Shown: positions 17,692 through 25,705 of the stretch, piece by piece
Numbering within the stretch: position 1 is the stretch's first letter
How the letters are laid out: each line of letters starts with the position of its first letter
Assembly: GCF_000025985.1 (NCBI RefSeq)
Contig: NC_003228.3
Span: 4,774,001 to 4,838,000, forward strand
Direction of reading: 5' to 3'
DNA from: Bacteroides fragilis NCTC 9343
GTDB taxonomy: Bacteria > Bacteroidota > Bacteroidia > Bacteroidales > Bacteroidaceae
Length of the DNA stretch: 64,000 nucleotides
The notes under the pieces: model-generated
Databases searched by the model: none
What the model was told of the DNA's origin: nothing
The model's input: only the letters and a program-made list of their open reading frames with translations
Position numbers and translations under genes: made by a program

Positions 17692-18066
17692 ATGGATGCA
17701 AAAAAGATTACAGAAGACTATCAAGACTGGCATAACATTGCCGAACTTCGACTTCTTGGCTTGAGCCGTTCTCAAATAGCAAAGAAGCTGCAACTTCCTC
17801 CTGGCAGAGTCATGCGGCTTTCCCGATTAAATGTTGATGAGCTTCTTCAACATGGCAATCGTCCGCGCCCTTCTTATTCCTGCCGTCTCGATCCTTATGA
17901 GGAGTCAGTTAAGCATTTGCTGATAACCTGTCCTTATTATTCTTCCACCCAGATTCATGAATATCTAAAGGAGAATAATCCCTCTTTTCCAAAAGTCTGT
18001 GAAAAGACTGTTTTCAATTACGTAAAAAAAATACGTAAAAGATACGATATACCTGCAAGAGTATAA
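17692..18066 (+). pseudogene. IS21-type IstA N-terminal fragment
   Basis: 124 codons encode the DNA-binding N-terminus of an IS21-family transposase: an HTH (GLSRSQIAKKLQLPPGRVMR) and then DPYEESVKHLL and KTVFNYVKKIRKRY, the segment that normally leads into the DDE core. The frame stops at 18066, so the catalytic domain and istB are absent. It is not a copy of the IS21 element at 18764-21307, whose IstA has a different N-terminus. Confidence 0.65.
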
Positions 18067-18150
18067 TTTTTTGCAGCAACAATCTTTTGTTCAGAATTCA
18101 ATAAGAATCTGAACTGCATCCTTATTACCGAAATTTAAATAAAAGACATT

Positions 18151-18522
18151 ATGAAATCCGTTATTTCAGACAATAAGATTATTCCATTCCTGCCTTGTTA
18201 TAAAAGGACATCACAGTTGCATGAAACCAAAGTCAGTGATCTGAAAACTGTATATGGATGTAATGGATATGCGGTTTATGATTATATAGAAAATGAGATA
18301 TTCCGTACAGGAAACCATTCATTGTATTGGTGTAAGAATATGCTTTGCAGAGTAGCGGACTATTGGGCACTCTCTCCGGAAGAAGTGGAGAAAATCGTGG
18401 AGTATTGTATTCAGGTTGACTTGTTCAATGCTGAGTTGTATACCAAGTATCATATTCTTACATCCGCAGAAATCAGGCAACAGTATAATAATGCCGGTTT
18501 CTTCATGGCTGCCAATTCATAA
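18151..18522 (+). CDS. DUF4373 (Lin1244/Lin1753-like) domain protein
   Basis: 123-aa protein matching the N-terminal domain found in many mobile-element and phage replication or accessory proteins. The pattern is LKTVYGCNGYAVYDYIENEI, then a cysteine-containing middle and LSPEEVEKIVEYCIQVDLF. Only this domain is present, whereas larger homologues continue into a replication module, so it may be a short stand-alone form or a truncated one. It lies at the left flank of the mobilisable element and is followed 19 bp later by a small gene on the same strand. Confidence 0.65.
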   Translation: MKSVISDNKIIPFLPCYKRTSQLHETKVSDLKTVYGCNGYAVYDYIENEIFRTGNHSLYWCKNMLCRVADYWALSPEEVEKIVEYCIQVDLFNAELYTKYHILTSAEIRQQYNNAGFFMAANS

Positions 18523-18541
18523 TCACTAATCCGAAAATACT

Positions 18542-18757
18542 ATGTTGATAAGATGTGAAATGTTAAAAAAACTGGCAAACGCTTTTATAGAGGTAGCCAA
18601 AGAGGAGAACCTGCCTGTAAATATCACAATGGGCAGGTCTTATACAGACGGCGGTTCCAGACAAGTTGGTATTATTCTTGAATTTGACAGTTGGAACTCG
18701 AAAATCATCAATGATAAATTAGCTGACACCATCAACAGAATCTTCGAACTTAAATAA
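18542..18757 (+). CDS. Small conserved-looking hypothetical protein
   Basis: 71-aa acidic/basic mixed protein without signal or membrane segment. I do not recognise a family. It follows the DUF4373 gene by 19 bp and ends 6 bp before the left end of the IS21 element, so the insertion may have removed sequence that originally followed it. It could be a small element-borne accessory factor. Confidence 0.5.
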   Translation: MLIRCEMLKKLANAFIEVAKEENLPVNITMGRSYTDGGSRQVGIILEFDSWNSKIINDKLADTINRIFELK

Positions 18758-18763
18758 TATATA

Positions 18764-18789
18764 TGTAGATACTAATTGAAAAGTGCGCC
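18764..18789. repeat. IS21 left terminal inverted repeat
   Basis: 26 bp, perfectly matched in inverse orientation by 21282-21307. A second, shorter copy (CTAATTGAAAAGAGCT) starts about 5 bp inside. Such multiple end repeats are typical IstA binding sites. Confidence 0.92.
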
Positions 18790-18852
18790 GTATTCTAATT
18801 GAAAAGAGCTCCATCCATAACTGGTTACAAAATTACTATAAGTTTAAAATAT

Positions 18853-19608
18853 TCATTTATCTTGTCTCATTTTTTGTGTTTCCTTAAGCCTATAAGACAG
18901 TCCGGTCATATTAACCAGATAAGCTTTATGTGTAAGCCTGTCAACCATTGCCGCCACAAGCACCTTGTCCTTTATGATTTCATTCCATCTGTTAAAAGCC
19001 AAATTAGTAGTAATGATTGTAGCCTTTTTCCCGGCTCTTAACGACAGGTGGTTAAAAAGCAGTTCTCCTCCTTCCTTGTCACAACTGACATATCCGAACT
19101 CATCACAGATGACCAGATCGTATTTTTCAAACCTTAATTGTAGCGTCCTCAGTGTCTTTGCTGATTTAGCCTCCCTTATCTGGGTAAGCAGGACCGGCAC
19201 TGAAGTAAACAATACGGTAAAGTCCTGTTGGCAGGCCTTTATTCCTAAAGCCGTAGCAATATGCGTCTTTCCCGTTCCCGGATTTCCATACAGGACCAGG
19301 TTTCTTCCCTGTCTGATGAAGTCCAGTGTCTCCAATTCAGGTAATATTACCTGTGCCTCTTTGGGCATGTCTTCCATAACAAGCTCATGCAGATACTTCA
19401 TTTGTGGGAATCCCGCAGATCTTATCCTTGATCTTCTTCTACACTCCCTTCTCCTGGCGCTTTCCTTTCCAAGCAATTCCGTCAAGAACTGCAGATGGTT
19501 CCAGTTTTCTTCAGCTGCCAATGAAAGGGTGCATTCCAGTTCCTCTTTAAAGGACAGCAGCTTCAGTTCTGCAGCATAGTCATAAATGGTTTCTTTTTCT
19601 GATTTCAT
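18853..19608 (-). CDS. istB: IS21 IstB ATPase (transposition helper)
   Basis: 251-aa AAA+ ATPase that stimulates IstA during cut-and-paste insertion. Walker A is GNPGTGKTHIA and Walker B is LVICDEFGYV, followed by the family AFNRWNEIIKD segment. The length is normal for IstB. It lies 11 bp after the istA reading frame on the same strand. The gene itself is intact even though its partner istA is frameshifted. Confidence 0.95.
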   Translation of the reverse strand: MKSEKETIYDYAAELKLLSFKEELECTLSLAAEENWNHLQFLTELLGKESARRRECRRRSRIRSAGFPQMKYLHELVMEDMPKEAQVILPELETLDFIRQGRNLVLYGNPGTGKTHIATALGIKACQQDFTVLFTSVPVLLTQIREAKSAKTLRTLQLRFEKYDLVICDEFGYVSCDKEGGELLFNHLSLRAGKKATIITTNLAFNRWNEIIKDKVLVAAMVDRLTHKAYLVNMTGLSYRLKETQKMRQDK

Positions 19609-19619
19609 ATATTATAAAC

Positions 19620-21207
19620 TTAAATGGTTGGTATTATATCATGCACTTCATTGTATCCTGTCATGAGCGCCGTGATGCCTTCAAGCATATCCACAGCTTC
19701 TCTTTCTATATTCTCCTGTTGTGCCGGGAGAACAGGCGGTTCCATGGTTTCTTCTGTTTCTCCCTGTACGCTACCATGCAGCATGGCCTTTACCTGGTCC
19801 GGAGATATCTTTCTGACACCACGTCCGGTCAGCTCCTTGCATGCCGTGACAATGTCCGTTCCGGAAAATCCATTTTTTCGGGCATAGTCCAGCAACAGAA
19901 CAAACGTCCTGTTGTCCTCCTTAAAATGGATGTCATACAGCCTTCTCAGTTCTTCCGGTGCTCTTTGCCAGACCACAGAGTGGGGCAATGCCCCCGGTTT
20001 ACGGGAAAGTGTACGCAAATAGTGCTCCAGCTTGATGCACCAGTCTCCACCGCAATAACTGCGTTGATGAGAGGCCACTTTCTCCTTCCCGTACAGGATG
20101 ACGATTTTTTCACTATAAACCTTGACATGTACTTTTTCTCCCACAAGAGAATCAGGTACGGAATAATGAACATTTTTCATGCTGATAGTTGACCATTTAT
20201 CCACAATGTACTCATAGACCTCAAAACAGCCCAGATTACCGGGAAAAGACTTCAGCGATGACAGGTCAGCTTCCAAACGTGATGTTTTCTCCGCTGTTGA
20301 AAGACTGCCTTGCTCGTTGTTGACCTGCATACATACCCGGTTTAAATGCTCCTGGGCAGAATGTATATCACCAAAATGGTCTGTCAGGCAAAAAGCTTTC
20401 CTTCTGACATATTCCACGCTGCGCTCCACATGTCCTTTCCCGTACATTACAGAAACGGTACTCAAAACAATAGAAACCGGACATCTTCATCAAAGCTTCT
20501 GTAGGTTTCTTATCACCACCGACAAAGCTCTTGACGGCTACACGCATATTGTCATAGACCATCATAGCGGGGACACCATGTATATCCCTGAAAAAGTTAC
20601 GGTGGGACTCCATGAAGGCAAGCGTATTCTGATGCCTGAAAAGATAGGCGTATCTGCCATTGCTATGCCCGAAAGTGAATACGGCCAGATAAAACTTGGT
20701 TTTGACACCGTCAATAAAAAGAAGAACTTCACCCCAATCAAACTCGGCAATGCATCCAGGCTCATAGAACAACCGGATAAAGGCTTCGCTCTTTTTCTTC
20801 TCTTTGTATGACTCTATATTTTTTATATAACTGCATACTGTGGCGTAACTGATGGTGTATCCTTGAGATAACAGAAACTGGTGGATATCCTTTTTCAACA
20901 TGCGCTGTTTGCGAAGTCCGGTAGCTATCTTAACGGCATTCTTCTTCAGGCAAAATCCTATCTTATCCTTAATCTCTTGTGTGAGCCGGCGAGGACGGCG
21001 TCTGGAACTGTCATACCTGGGCTGGATGGTAAGCAAATCACTCAAAGCCTCTTCTGGATTGTCCGTGCGGATGGCTGATTCGTACTCTGAAAGAATATTG
21101 TCAACGGTATGACGGCTGACATGAAGTTCACGAAAGATACGCCGTTTGCTATAACCGCATACTCTATACATGTGTATTATTGATTGTCTTTCTACCATAG
21201 TCTTCAT
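19620..21207 (-). pseudogene. istA: IS21 IstA transposase, frameshifted
   Basis: Two overlapping frames make up one IstA. The N-terminal frame (21207 to about 20450) has the HTH ([20 protein letters not shown]) and DDE-core strands ([16 protein letters not shown]). The C-terminal frame (about 20450 to 19620) resumes with [14 protein letters not shown]. At the join, intact relatives carry a few more residues between FCN and KGHVE, so a small deletion with a frame change is likely. It falls at the end of the catalytic core. Natural -1 frameshifting is possible but is not usual for IstA. Confidence 0.85.
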
Positions 21208-21281
21208 TTTACCTTTGCATTTGGATTATACAAAGGTCATTATACTTATCCTATGGTGGCGCACTTTTCAACTGGAATATT

Positions 21282-21307
21282 GGCGCACTTTTCAATTAGT
21301 ATCTACA
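21282..21307. repeat. IS21 right terminal inverted repeat
   Basis: 26 bp, the perfect inverse of 18764-18789. An inner copy, GGCGCACTTTTCAACTGGAA, lies at 21258-21277. Confidence 0.92.
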
Positions 21308-21315
21308 CCATTAAT

Positions 21316-21594
21316 TTAACCTTCAGCCAATTTTGTTATTAAGTCACTGTACCATCTTACAACATCCATTACTTGATAAAGGCAAGACCTAAAGATAAAA
21401 GGAGACTGGGTTTCTTTTACATATTCTGAAATTTGTAAATTTAAATCAACCCTTTTATGTGAACCATCTTGCGTAATATCTATCAGTTTCTCTATGGTGT
21501 GAGATATTGCTTTAGGGATGATGGAGTCGTTCGGCTTATTGACAAAATTATTATTCCTATAACCGCTTTTACCCACAATTAATCTTTCAAACAT
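21316..21594 (-). CDS. Small hypothetical protein coupled to the DUF4143 ATPase
   Basis: 92-aa protein whose ATG (21594) lies inside the last codons of the upstream ATPase gene, a 16-bp overlap that implies coupled translation. No signal or membrane segment is seen. Its stop lies only 9 bp from the IS21 right end. I do not recognise a family. It may be a natural partner of the ATPase or the surviving piece of a longer gene. Confidence 0.5.
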   Translation of the reverse strand: MFERLIVGKSGYRNNNFVNKPNDSIIPKAISHTIEKLIDITQDGSHKRVDLNLQISEYVKETQSPFIFRSCLYQVMDVVRWYSDLITKLAEG

Positions 21595-22853
21595 CCAATA
21601 GGAACAACATAAACACCATCTGTCCGTCTATAGGCAAAATCTCCGACACCAGTTAGTACCATACAAAAAGCAGGTGCCTTCATTCGGGAAGTATCAATAA
21701 TATTGGTAAGTGCAGTTAATGTCTTAGCTCCATCCTCAATAAGTTTTTCTCCGCCTAATTTTATCTCAATTAAACCATATGCACCATTACGCAAATGCAC
21801 CACAGCATCACATTCCAAACCATTTTTATCCCTATAATGGTAGACTGAACCATCCAAAGCATCTGCATAAACGCGAAGATCACGGATACACATCGTCTCA
21901 AAAAACAATCCAAATGTATTCAAATCATTAACCAGGTCATTAGGCCCAAGCCCCAAAGCAGCAACTCCCAATGAAGGATCTACATAATATCTTGTGTCAG
22001 ATGTGCGCACTGCTGTTTTGCTTCTCAGATTTGGATTCCATGCCGGCATATCTTCTATCACAAATATTTTTCGTAAAGCAGTAAGGTATGCTCCTACTGT
22101 CTCATCGCTGATGTTTCCAGTATCATTTGTTGATATATCAGCAAGAATTGTTGCTATGCTTGCTTGAGAGCCCTGATGTCTAGCATATGAACGCATAATT
22201 CTTTTTGCTCGCTCCTCGTCTCTTTTCACGTTATCTACTCGCGATATATCACTATTTGTAATGGCTTTATAATACTCCGTCACTTGCGATAATGCTGCCT
22301 TTTCCGTTTTCTTTTGCAGAGACTTAGGCCAACCGCCACGACAAGCGGCAAATGCAAGCATTGGCAATGTCAGTTTGTTTAATGCTCCTATTCTATCAGG
22401 AGTAAGAAACAAATCCGACAAACTAACCTCTCCTGTAGATTCTCCTGACTCCCAAAGACTCATAGGACGCATAGTAAGCCATCCGTATCTTCCAGTTCCA
22501 GTATGATGAATTTCTTTCATATCAGCTGGAACTGCAGATCCTGTAAGCATAAACTGACCATCGTCATCTCTATGATCAACTTCAAACCGAATGGCATCCC
22601 AAAACTGAGGAACATGTTGCCATTCATCAATCAAACGTGGCGTTTCTCCTTCAAGCAAAAAACGGATATTAGTTTGCGCCATCTGTTTATACTGTTCTTG
22701 CTTTACTGGGTCGTCCATATAAATGATGCTTTTAGCTTGTTGTTCAGCCGTAGTCGTCTTACCACAAGCCTTTGGACCTTCAATTAAAACAGCCCCCATT
22801 GCCTCTAACTTATCACGCAATAATTTATCTGCTATTCGATTTTTATATTCCAT
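21579..22853 (-). CDS. AAA ATPase with DUF4143 nuclease-like C-terminus
   Basis: 424-aa predicted ATPase of the AAA_14/DUF4143 group, which is common in accessory regions of gut bacteria with unclear function. Walker A is GPKACGKT at residues 26-33. The C-terminal DUF4143 region ends with a PD-(D/E)XK-like pattern (ECDAVVHL and then GLIEIKLGG). The ATG at 22853 (MEYKNRIADKLL) is preferred over 22898 because it gives the family start and sits just after a -7 promoter box at 22877-22870, leaving a very short leader. Three 23-bp-period repeats lie further upstream. Confidence 0.85.
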   Translation of the reverse strand: MEYKNRIADKLLRDKLEAMGAVLIEGPKACGKTTTAEQQAKSIIYMDDPVKQEQYKQMAQTNIRFLLEGETPRLIDEWQHVPQFWDAIRFEVDHRDDDGQFMLTGSAVPADMKEIHHTGTGRYGWLTMRPMSLWESGESTGEVSLSDLFLTPDRIGALNKLTLPMLAFAACRGGWPKSLQKKTEKAALSQVTEYYKAITNSDISRVDNVKRDEERAKRIMRSYARHQGSQASIATILADISTNDTGNISDETVGAYLTALRKIFVIEDMPAWNPNLRSKTAVRTSDTRYYVDPSLGVAALGLGPNDLVNDLNTFGLFFETMCIRDLRVYADALDGSVYHYRDKNGLECDAVVHLRNGAYGLIEIKLGGEKLIEDGAKTLTALTNIIDTSRMKAPAFCMVLTGVGDFAYRRTDGVYVVPIGCLKD

Positions 22854-22869
22854 GGATACATAGTTTTTG

Positions 22870-22877
22870 CAAAGATA
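22870..22877 (-). promoter_or_regulatory. -7 promoter box for the ATPase gene
   Basis: TATCTTTG on the minus strand matches the Bacteroides TAnnTTTG -7 consensus. Transcription would start near 22863, only about 10 nt before the ATG at 22853. No good -33 TTTG is present. Confidence 0.55.
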
Positions 22878-22914
22878 GGGAAATAGTTTATGAATCATAT
22901 AAATTGCAACACAA

Positions 22915-22974
22915 ATTTGGAAATTTGGATAAAATACATTTGGAAATTTGGCGTATTTTTGTTTGGCAATTTGG
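22915..22974. repeat. Three direct repeats with exact 23-bp period
   Basis: A 14-bp unit (ATTTGGAAATTTGG) starts at 22915 and 22938, and a variant (GTTTGGCAATTTGG) starts at 22961. Each unit is followed by an AT-rich 9-bp spacer. They lie between the mobV stop and the ATPase promoter. Such iterons usually bind a protein, as an operator or replication/transfer site. Confidence 0.85.
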
Positions 22975-22984
22975 CGAATTATAA

Positions 22985-24526
22985 TTATTTCCTTCGACTT
23001 TTCGTTTGCTGCTTACATACCGTTACTATCGCAAACATCAAACACCTCCTCCGATAAGCTTCTTCCTCTTCGTCAGATCTCCGGCCATCCCAAGGCAGGT
23101 CAGAGGTCGAGCCACCACCTCCGGAGGAAACCGGTACGGGTTGTCCACCGATAAGTGCATCGGCAACGGCAAAAATCAGATTGCGCGCCGATGGTATAGC
23201 CAGCTGGTCAAGCAGTGTATTCAACTCTGACTCCAAACTTTCGTTTGTGTCAGAAAGAGATTTGTTCTCCCGTCTCAGTTGATAAAGCTCCCCATAATCC
23301 GCCAATACATTACGCTGGGCGGCTTCAACCTGCCGTGCAGCATCATTCCTGTACAGTGATTCTATCTTGCGGACAATTTCGGTAAACTGCTTGGCAATAC
23401 GTTGGTTCTGCCGCTCGACCCATTTGTCAGTACCGAACAAGGGTACTTTCTCGGTAATTTGAGGTGGCATGAAATCAACTTTGTGGTTGCGGAACGGCTG
23501 AACAACTGAACGTGCTTTTGTCGCATCTGCGGTCAGCCGCTCCAGTTCCTGCTCCTTTGCGTGGAGCTTGTCGGTCTTGTCTTCGAGTTTGGTCTGATAC
23601 TCGGCAATGAGTTTCTGTATATCCGCTTTCTGCGCTTCATATCTGTCGAGTGTGATCTTGCCGGAAGCCAGTTCCTTTTCCGTCTCTTCAAGTTGCAGCC
23701 TATAACTGAAAATCTTTGATTCCAGATTCCGCATCATGGATTGAAGTCCCTTGACGGCTTTCTCCGCCTGTTTTGCCTCCTTGGTCAGTTTGCGGATATA
23801 ATCGCGTTTGTGCAGATGATGCACGTTACGCCCCTCAATACTGTCACCTCGTTCGAGACCGTATTTGCTACCGACATCTTCATACAAGAATGTGTGCATT
23901 TCTTTCAATATCTGACCATATTCATAGCGGTCTTTCCCGAACTTTGCCGACCACATCACACACTTCCGTCCGCTTTTGGGGCGAATACCAACAGGAACAA
24001 CCAAGGCATGAATATGCGGACTGCTCTCATCAAGATGTACCTGAAACCCGACAATGTTCTCCTGCCCGTATATTTGGACACACCAGTCATAGACATCTTT
24101 CGCCCAATTCTCGATTTCCTCGCAACGGTGCAGGTGGCTGTTGTCCGCACCTTTCTCCAGATTGACGGACTGATTCCCGAAAGCCATTTCAAGCGTCCGG
24201 TCATGGTTTCCTCCGAAGACAAACTTAGCGCAACAGTTCGGTTGGATTTTGCTGTCCGCCTTGAACGGCTTCCAACCCAATTCGTCCAGCCGTTCTTGCA
24301 GACGGACTTCAAGCGATTTCTCCTGATAACCCAACGGATGTATCTTTCCGTCAGGACCGATCTCGAAATTCAATTTCATTCTGGTCCTGTCGTAGTGGTT
24401 GGTCGGATCCTGATTCTTTCTGTCAATCTTGTCATCGTTCCAACGTCTTTCATTTTCATTGGCCTCTGCCGTGCCGAATGATTTGCCGGCTCCGACGTGC
24501 ATAGCTTGTTTTATATCTGTATTCAT
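22985..24526 (-). CDS. MobV-family relaxase
   Basis: 513-aa relaxase that nicks oriT and pilots single-stranded DNA during mobilisation by a helper conjugative element. The MobV/Pre signature is clear: HLDESSPHIH at residues 164-173, with the metal-binding H171 and H173. This is followed by a long coiled coil (about 260-420) and an unstructured Gly/Ser-rich C-terminus. It is the largest gene of the mobilisable element, with the replication genes upstream on the same strand. Nicking-site candidates are in the gap 24527-24676. Confidence 0.92.
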   Translation of the reverse strand: MNTDIKQAMHVGAGKSFGTAEANENERRWNDDKIDRKNQDPTNHYDRTRMKLNFEIGPDGKIHPLGYQEKSLEVRLQERLDELGWKPFKADSKIQPNCCAKFVFGGNHDRTLEMAFGNQSVNLEKGADNSHLHRCEEIENWAKDVYDWCVQIYGQENIVGFQVHLDESSPHIHALVVPVGIRPKSGRKCVMWSAKFGKDRYEYGQILKEMHTFLYEDVGSKYGLERGDSIEGRNVHHLHKRDYIRKLTKEAKQAEKAVKGLQSMMRNLESKIFSYRLQLEETEKELASGKITLDRYEAQKADIQKLIAEYQTKLEDKTDKLHAKEQELERLTADATKARSVVQPFRNHKVDFMPPQITEKVPLFGTDKWVERQNQRIAKQFTEIVRKIESLYRNDAARQVEAAQRNVLADYGELYQLRRENKSLSDTNESLESELNTLLDQLAIPSARNLIFAVADALIGGQPVPVSSGGGGSTSDLPWDGRRSDEEEEAYRRRCLMFAIVTVCKQQTKSRRK

Positions 24527-24676
24527 ATAGGTATTCTTTTTATAAATGATTTATGTTTGAGCTTGCTCACTCCGAACCGGATTCTGCCGGATGCCGGAGG
24601 AACTTTATTGCTGTCAGGCAAAAAGTCCTTATTATGTTATGGACTTTCTTATAAATTCCCGAAGTAAGACTTCGGA
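24527..24676. promoter_or_regulatory. Palindrome-rich gap: candidate oriT and terminator
   Basis: On the minus strand after the primase-like gene come a perfect hairpin, CCGAAGT/ACTTCGG (24659-24675), then AAAGTCC/GGACTTT (24622-24647) followed by TTTTTG. This looks like a terminator. Nearer to mobV are repeated CCGG-type stems (24577-24597) and the 12-bp palindrome TGAGCTTGCTCA (24558-24569). MobV oriTs usually lie just upstream of the relaxase gene, so this is the best candidate; the nick site is not identifiable by eye. Confidence 0.45.
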
Positions 24677-25705
24677 TTACTCCACCAATGCCAGATCCAG
24701 TCCGTCAATGAGCAACTGCAAAGCAGGGTTACGCTGTATCATCAGTTGAAGTATTTGACGTTTGGACGGTGAAAAGAGAAAGAAATCTGCAATGTCCAAC
24801 CCTTGACTGCGTTGTTCTTCAGTCGCTGTACGTTCTAGAATGTCAGAGACAGTAACCTTTTTACAAATGCCAGATAATAAAGCGGACTTCGCGTTCCATT
24901 GTTCGGTTGCTCCTAAATCAGGGATGAGAGTAACCTCCCTGCCTTTGAGAACCTGCATAGCTTCACTGTTGAAACAACCGTTCTTTCCACCTGTTGCCAG
25001 CCATATATAATCGGGGATAAAATGGCTCATTACAACAGCGGTCTTTTCACTTTCCACCAGCATTACCGGAGACGATGAATTTTTCAGAAGATGTTCTCCA
25101 AACAGACACTGCTTCAAACGGAAATCATGCAACTTCAACTCAGAATGCGCCCAGCTGACAAAAGCCTGAGGCCCTTTAACCCGATGCCCTGTCTCTGCAT
25201 TATAGCACATTACCTTTCCGGTTCTTACCTGCCCATTTATATCTATCTGCCAGAAAACCGCTGCGCCTCCCCATTTTGAAGATGTCCCTATGCGATACAT
25301 TTCAAACAATCTGGTTGTCTCATCTTCACCAAATACATGACAGAAATACTGATATAAAGGGTTGATTGAATAATGCGACAGACTCCTTAACACATAAGAT
25401 GATGGAATATACGAAGGAACAATACAAGACGGAGTTTTATCTGCCTGCTTATAAGGGGCAGAAAGGAGCGACTTGCCGTTTCCCTCATCCATTTCCAACA
25501 CATCAGGATTATCCTTGAAGTATTCTTTAGGTGTATAGTGGTAGCCACAACTGTTTTCACGATCACACTTACCGACATTTTCGGGAAAGCAAATGTTGCC
25601 CTGTTCATCAATATACCTGACAAAACACCGGCTTTTACCACAGCTCGGACAAGTAGTCTTGCTTCCAGGTCGGTATTTCTGTAAATGGAATCTGTATTCA
25701 CTCAT
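24677..25705 (-). CDS. Zinc-finger/Toprim-like replication protein (DUF6371 type)
   Basis: 342-aa primase-like protein of Bacteroides mobilisable elements. An N-terminal zinc-binding region (CPSCGKSRCF, then CDRENSCGYH) is followed by a Toprim-like domain with ESEKTA around residue 218 and the IPDLGA motif near residue 262. It overlaps the stop of the upstream DUF3987 gene by 8 bp and is followed by terminator-like hairpins. It likely helps to start replication of the excised circle. Catalytic activity cannot be judged by eye. Confidence 0.8.
   Translation of the reverse strand: MSEYRFHLQKYRPGSKTTCPSCGKSRCFVRYIDEQGNICFPENVGKCDRENSCGYHYTPKEYFKDNPDVLEMDEGNGKSLLSAPYKQADKTPSCIVPSYIPSSYVLRSLSHYSINPLYQYFCHVFGEDETTRLFEMYRIGTSSKWGGAAVFWQIDINGQVRTGKVMCYNAETGHRVKGPQAFVSWAHSELKLHDFRLKQCLFGEHLLKNSSSPVMLVESEKTAVVMSHFIPDYIWLATGGKNGCFNSEAMQVLKGREVTLIPDLGATEQWNAKSALLSGICKKVTVSDILERTATEEQRSQGLDIADFFLFSPSKRQILQLMIQRNPALQLLIDGLDLALVE

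Larger units (their letters stand above)
18764..21307 (-). mobile_element. IS21-family insertion sequence
   Basis: 2.54-kb element with perfect 26-bp terminal inverted repeats (18764-18789 and 21282-21307). They begin TGTAGATACTAATTG, with an inner partial copy of the repeat at each end, as IS21 elements have. It encodes istA and istB on the minus strand. No target-site duplication is seen: the left flank is ATAATATA and the right flank is CCATTAAT. istA has an internal frameshift, so the copy is probably immobile by itself. Confidence 0.9.

Noticed and set aside
18764..21307. Programmed frameshifting in istA
   Set aside because: The join lacks a slippery run and relatives have extra residues there, so a deletion is the simpler reading.
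22915..22974. CRISPR-like array
   Set aside because: The 23-bp period and 9-bp spacers are too short; these are iterons.
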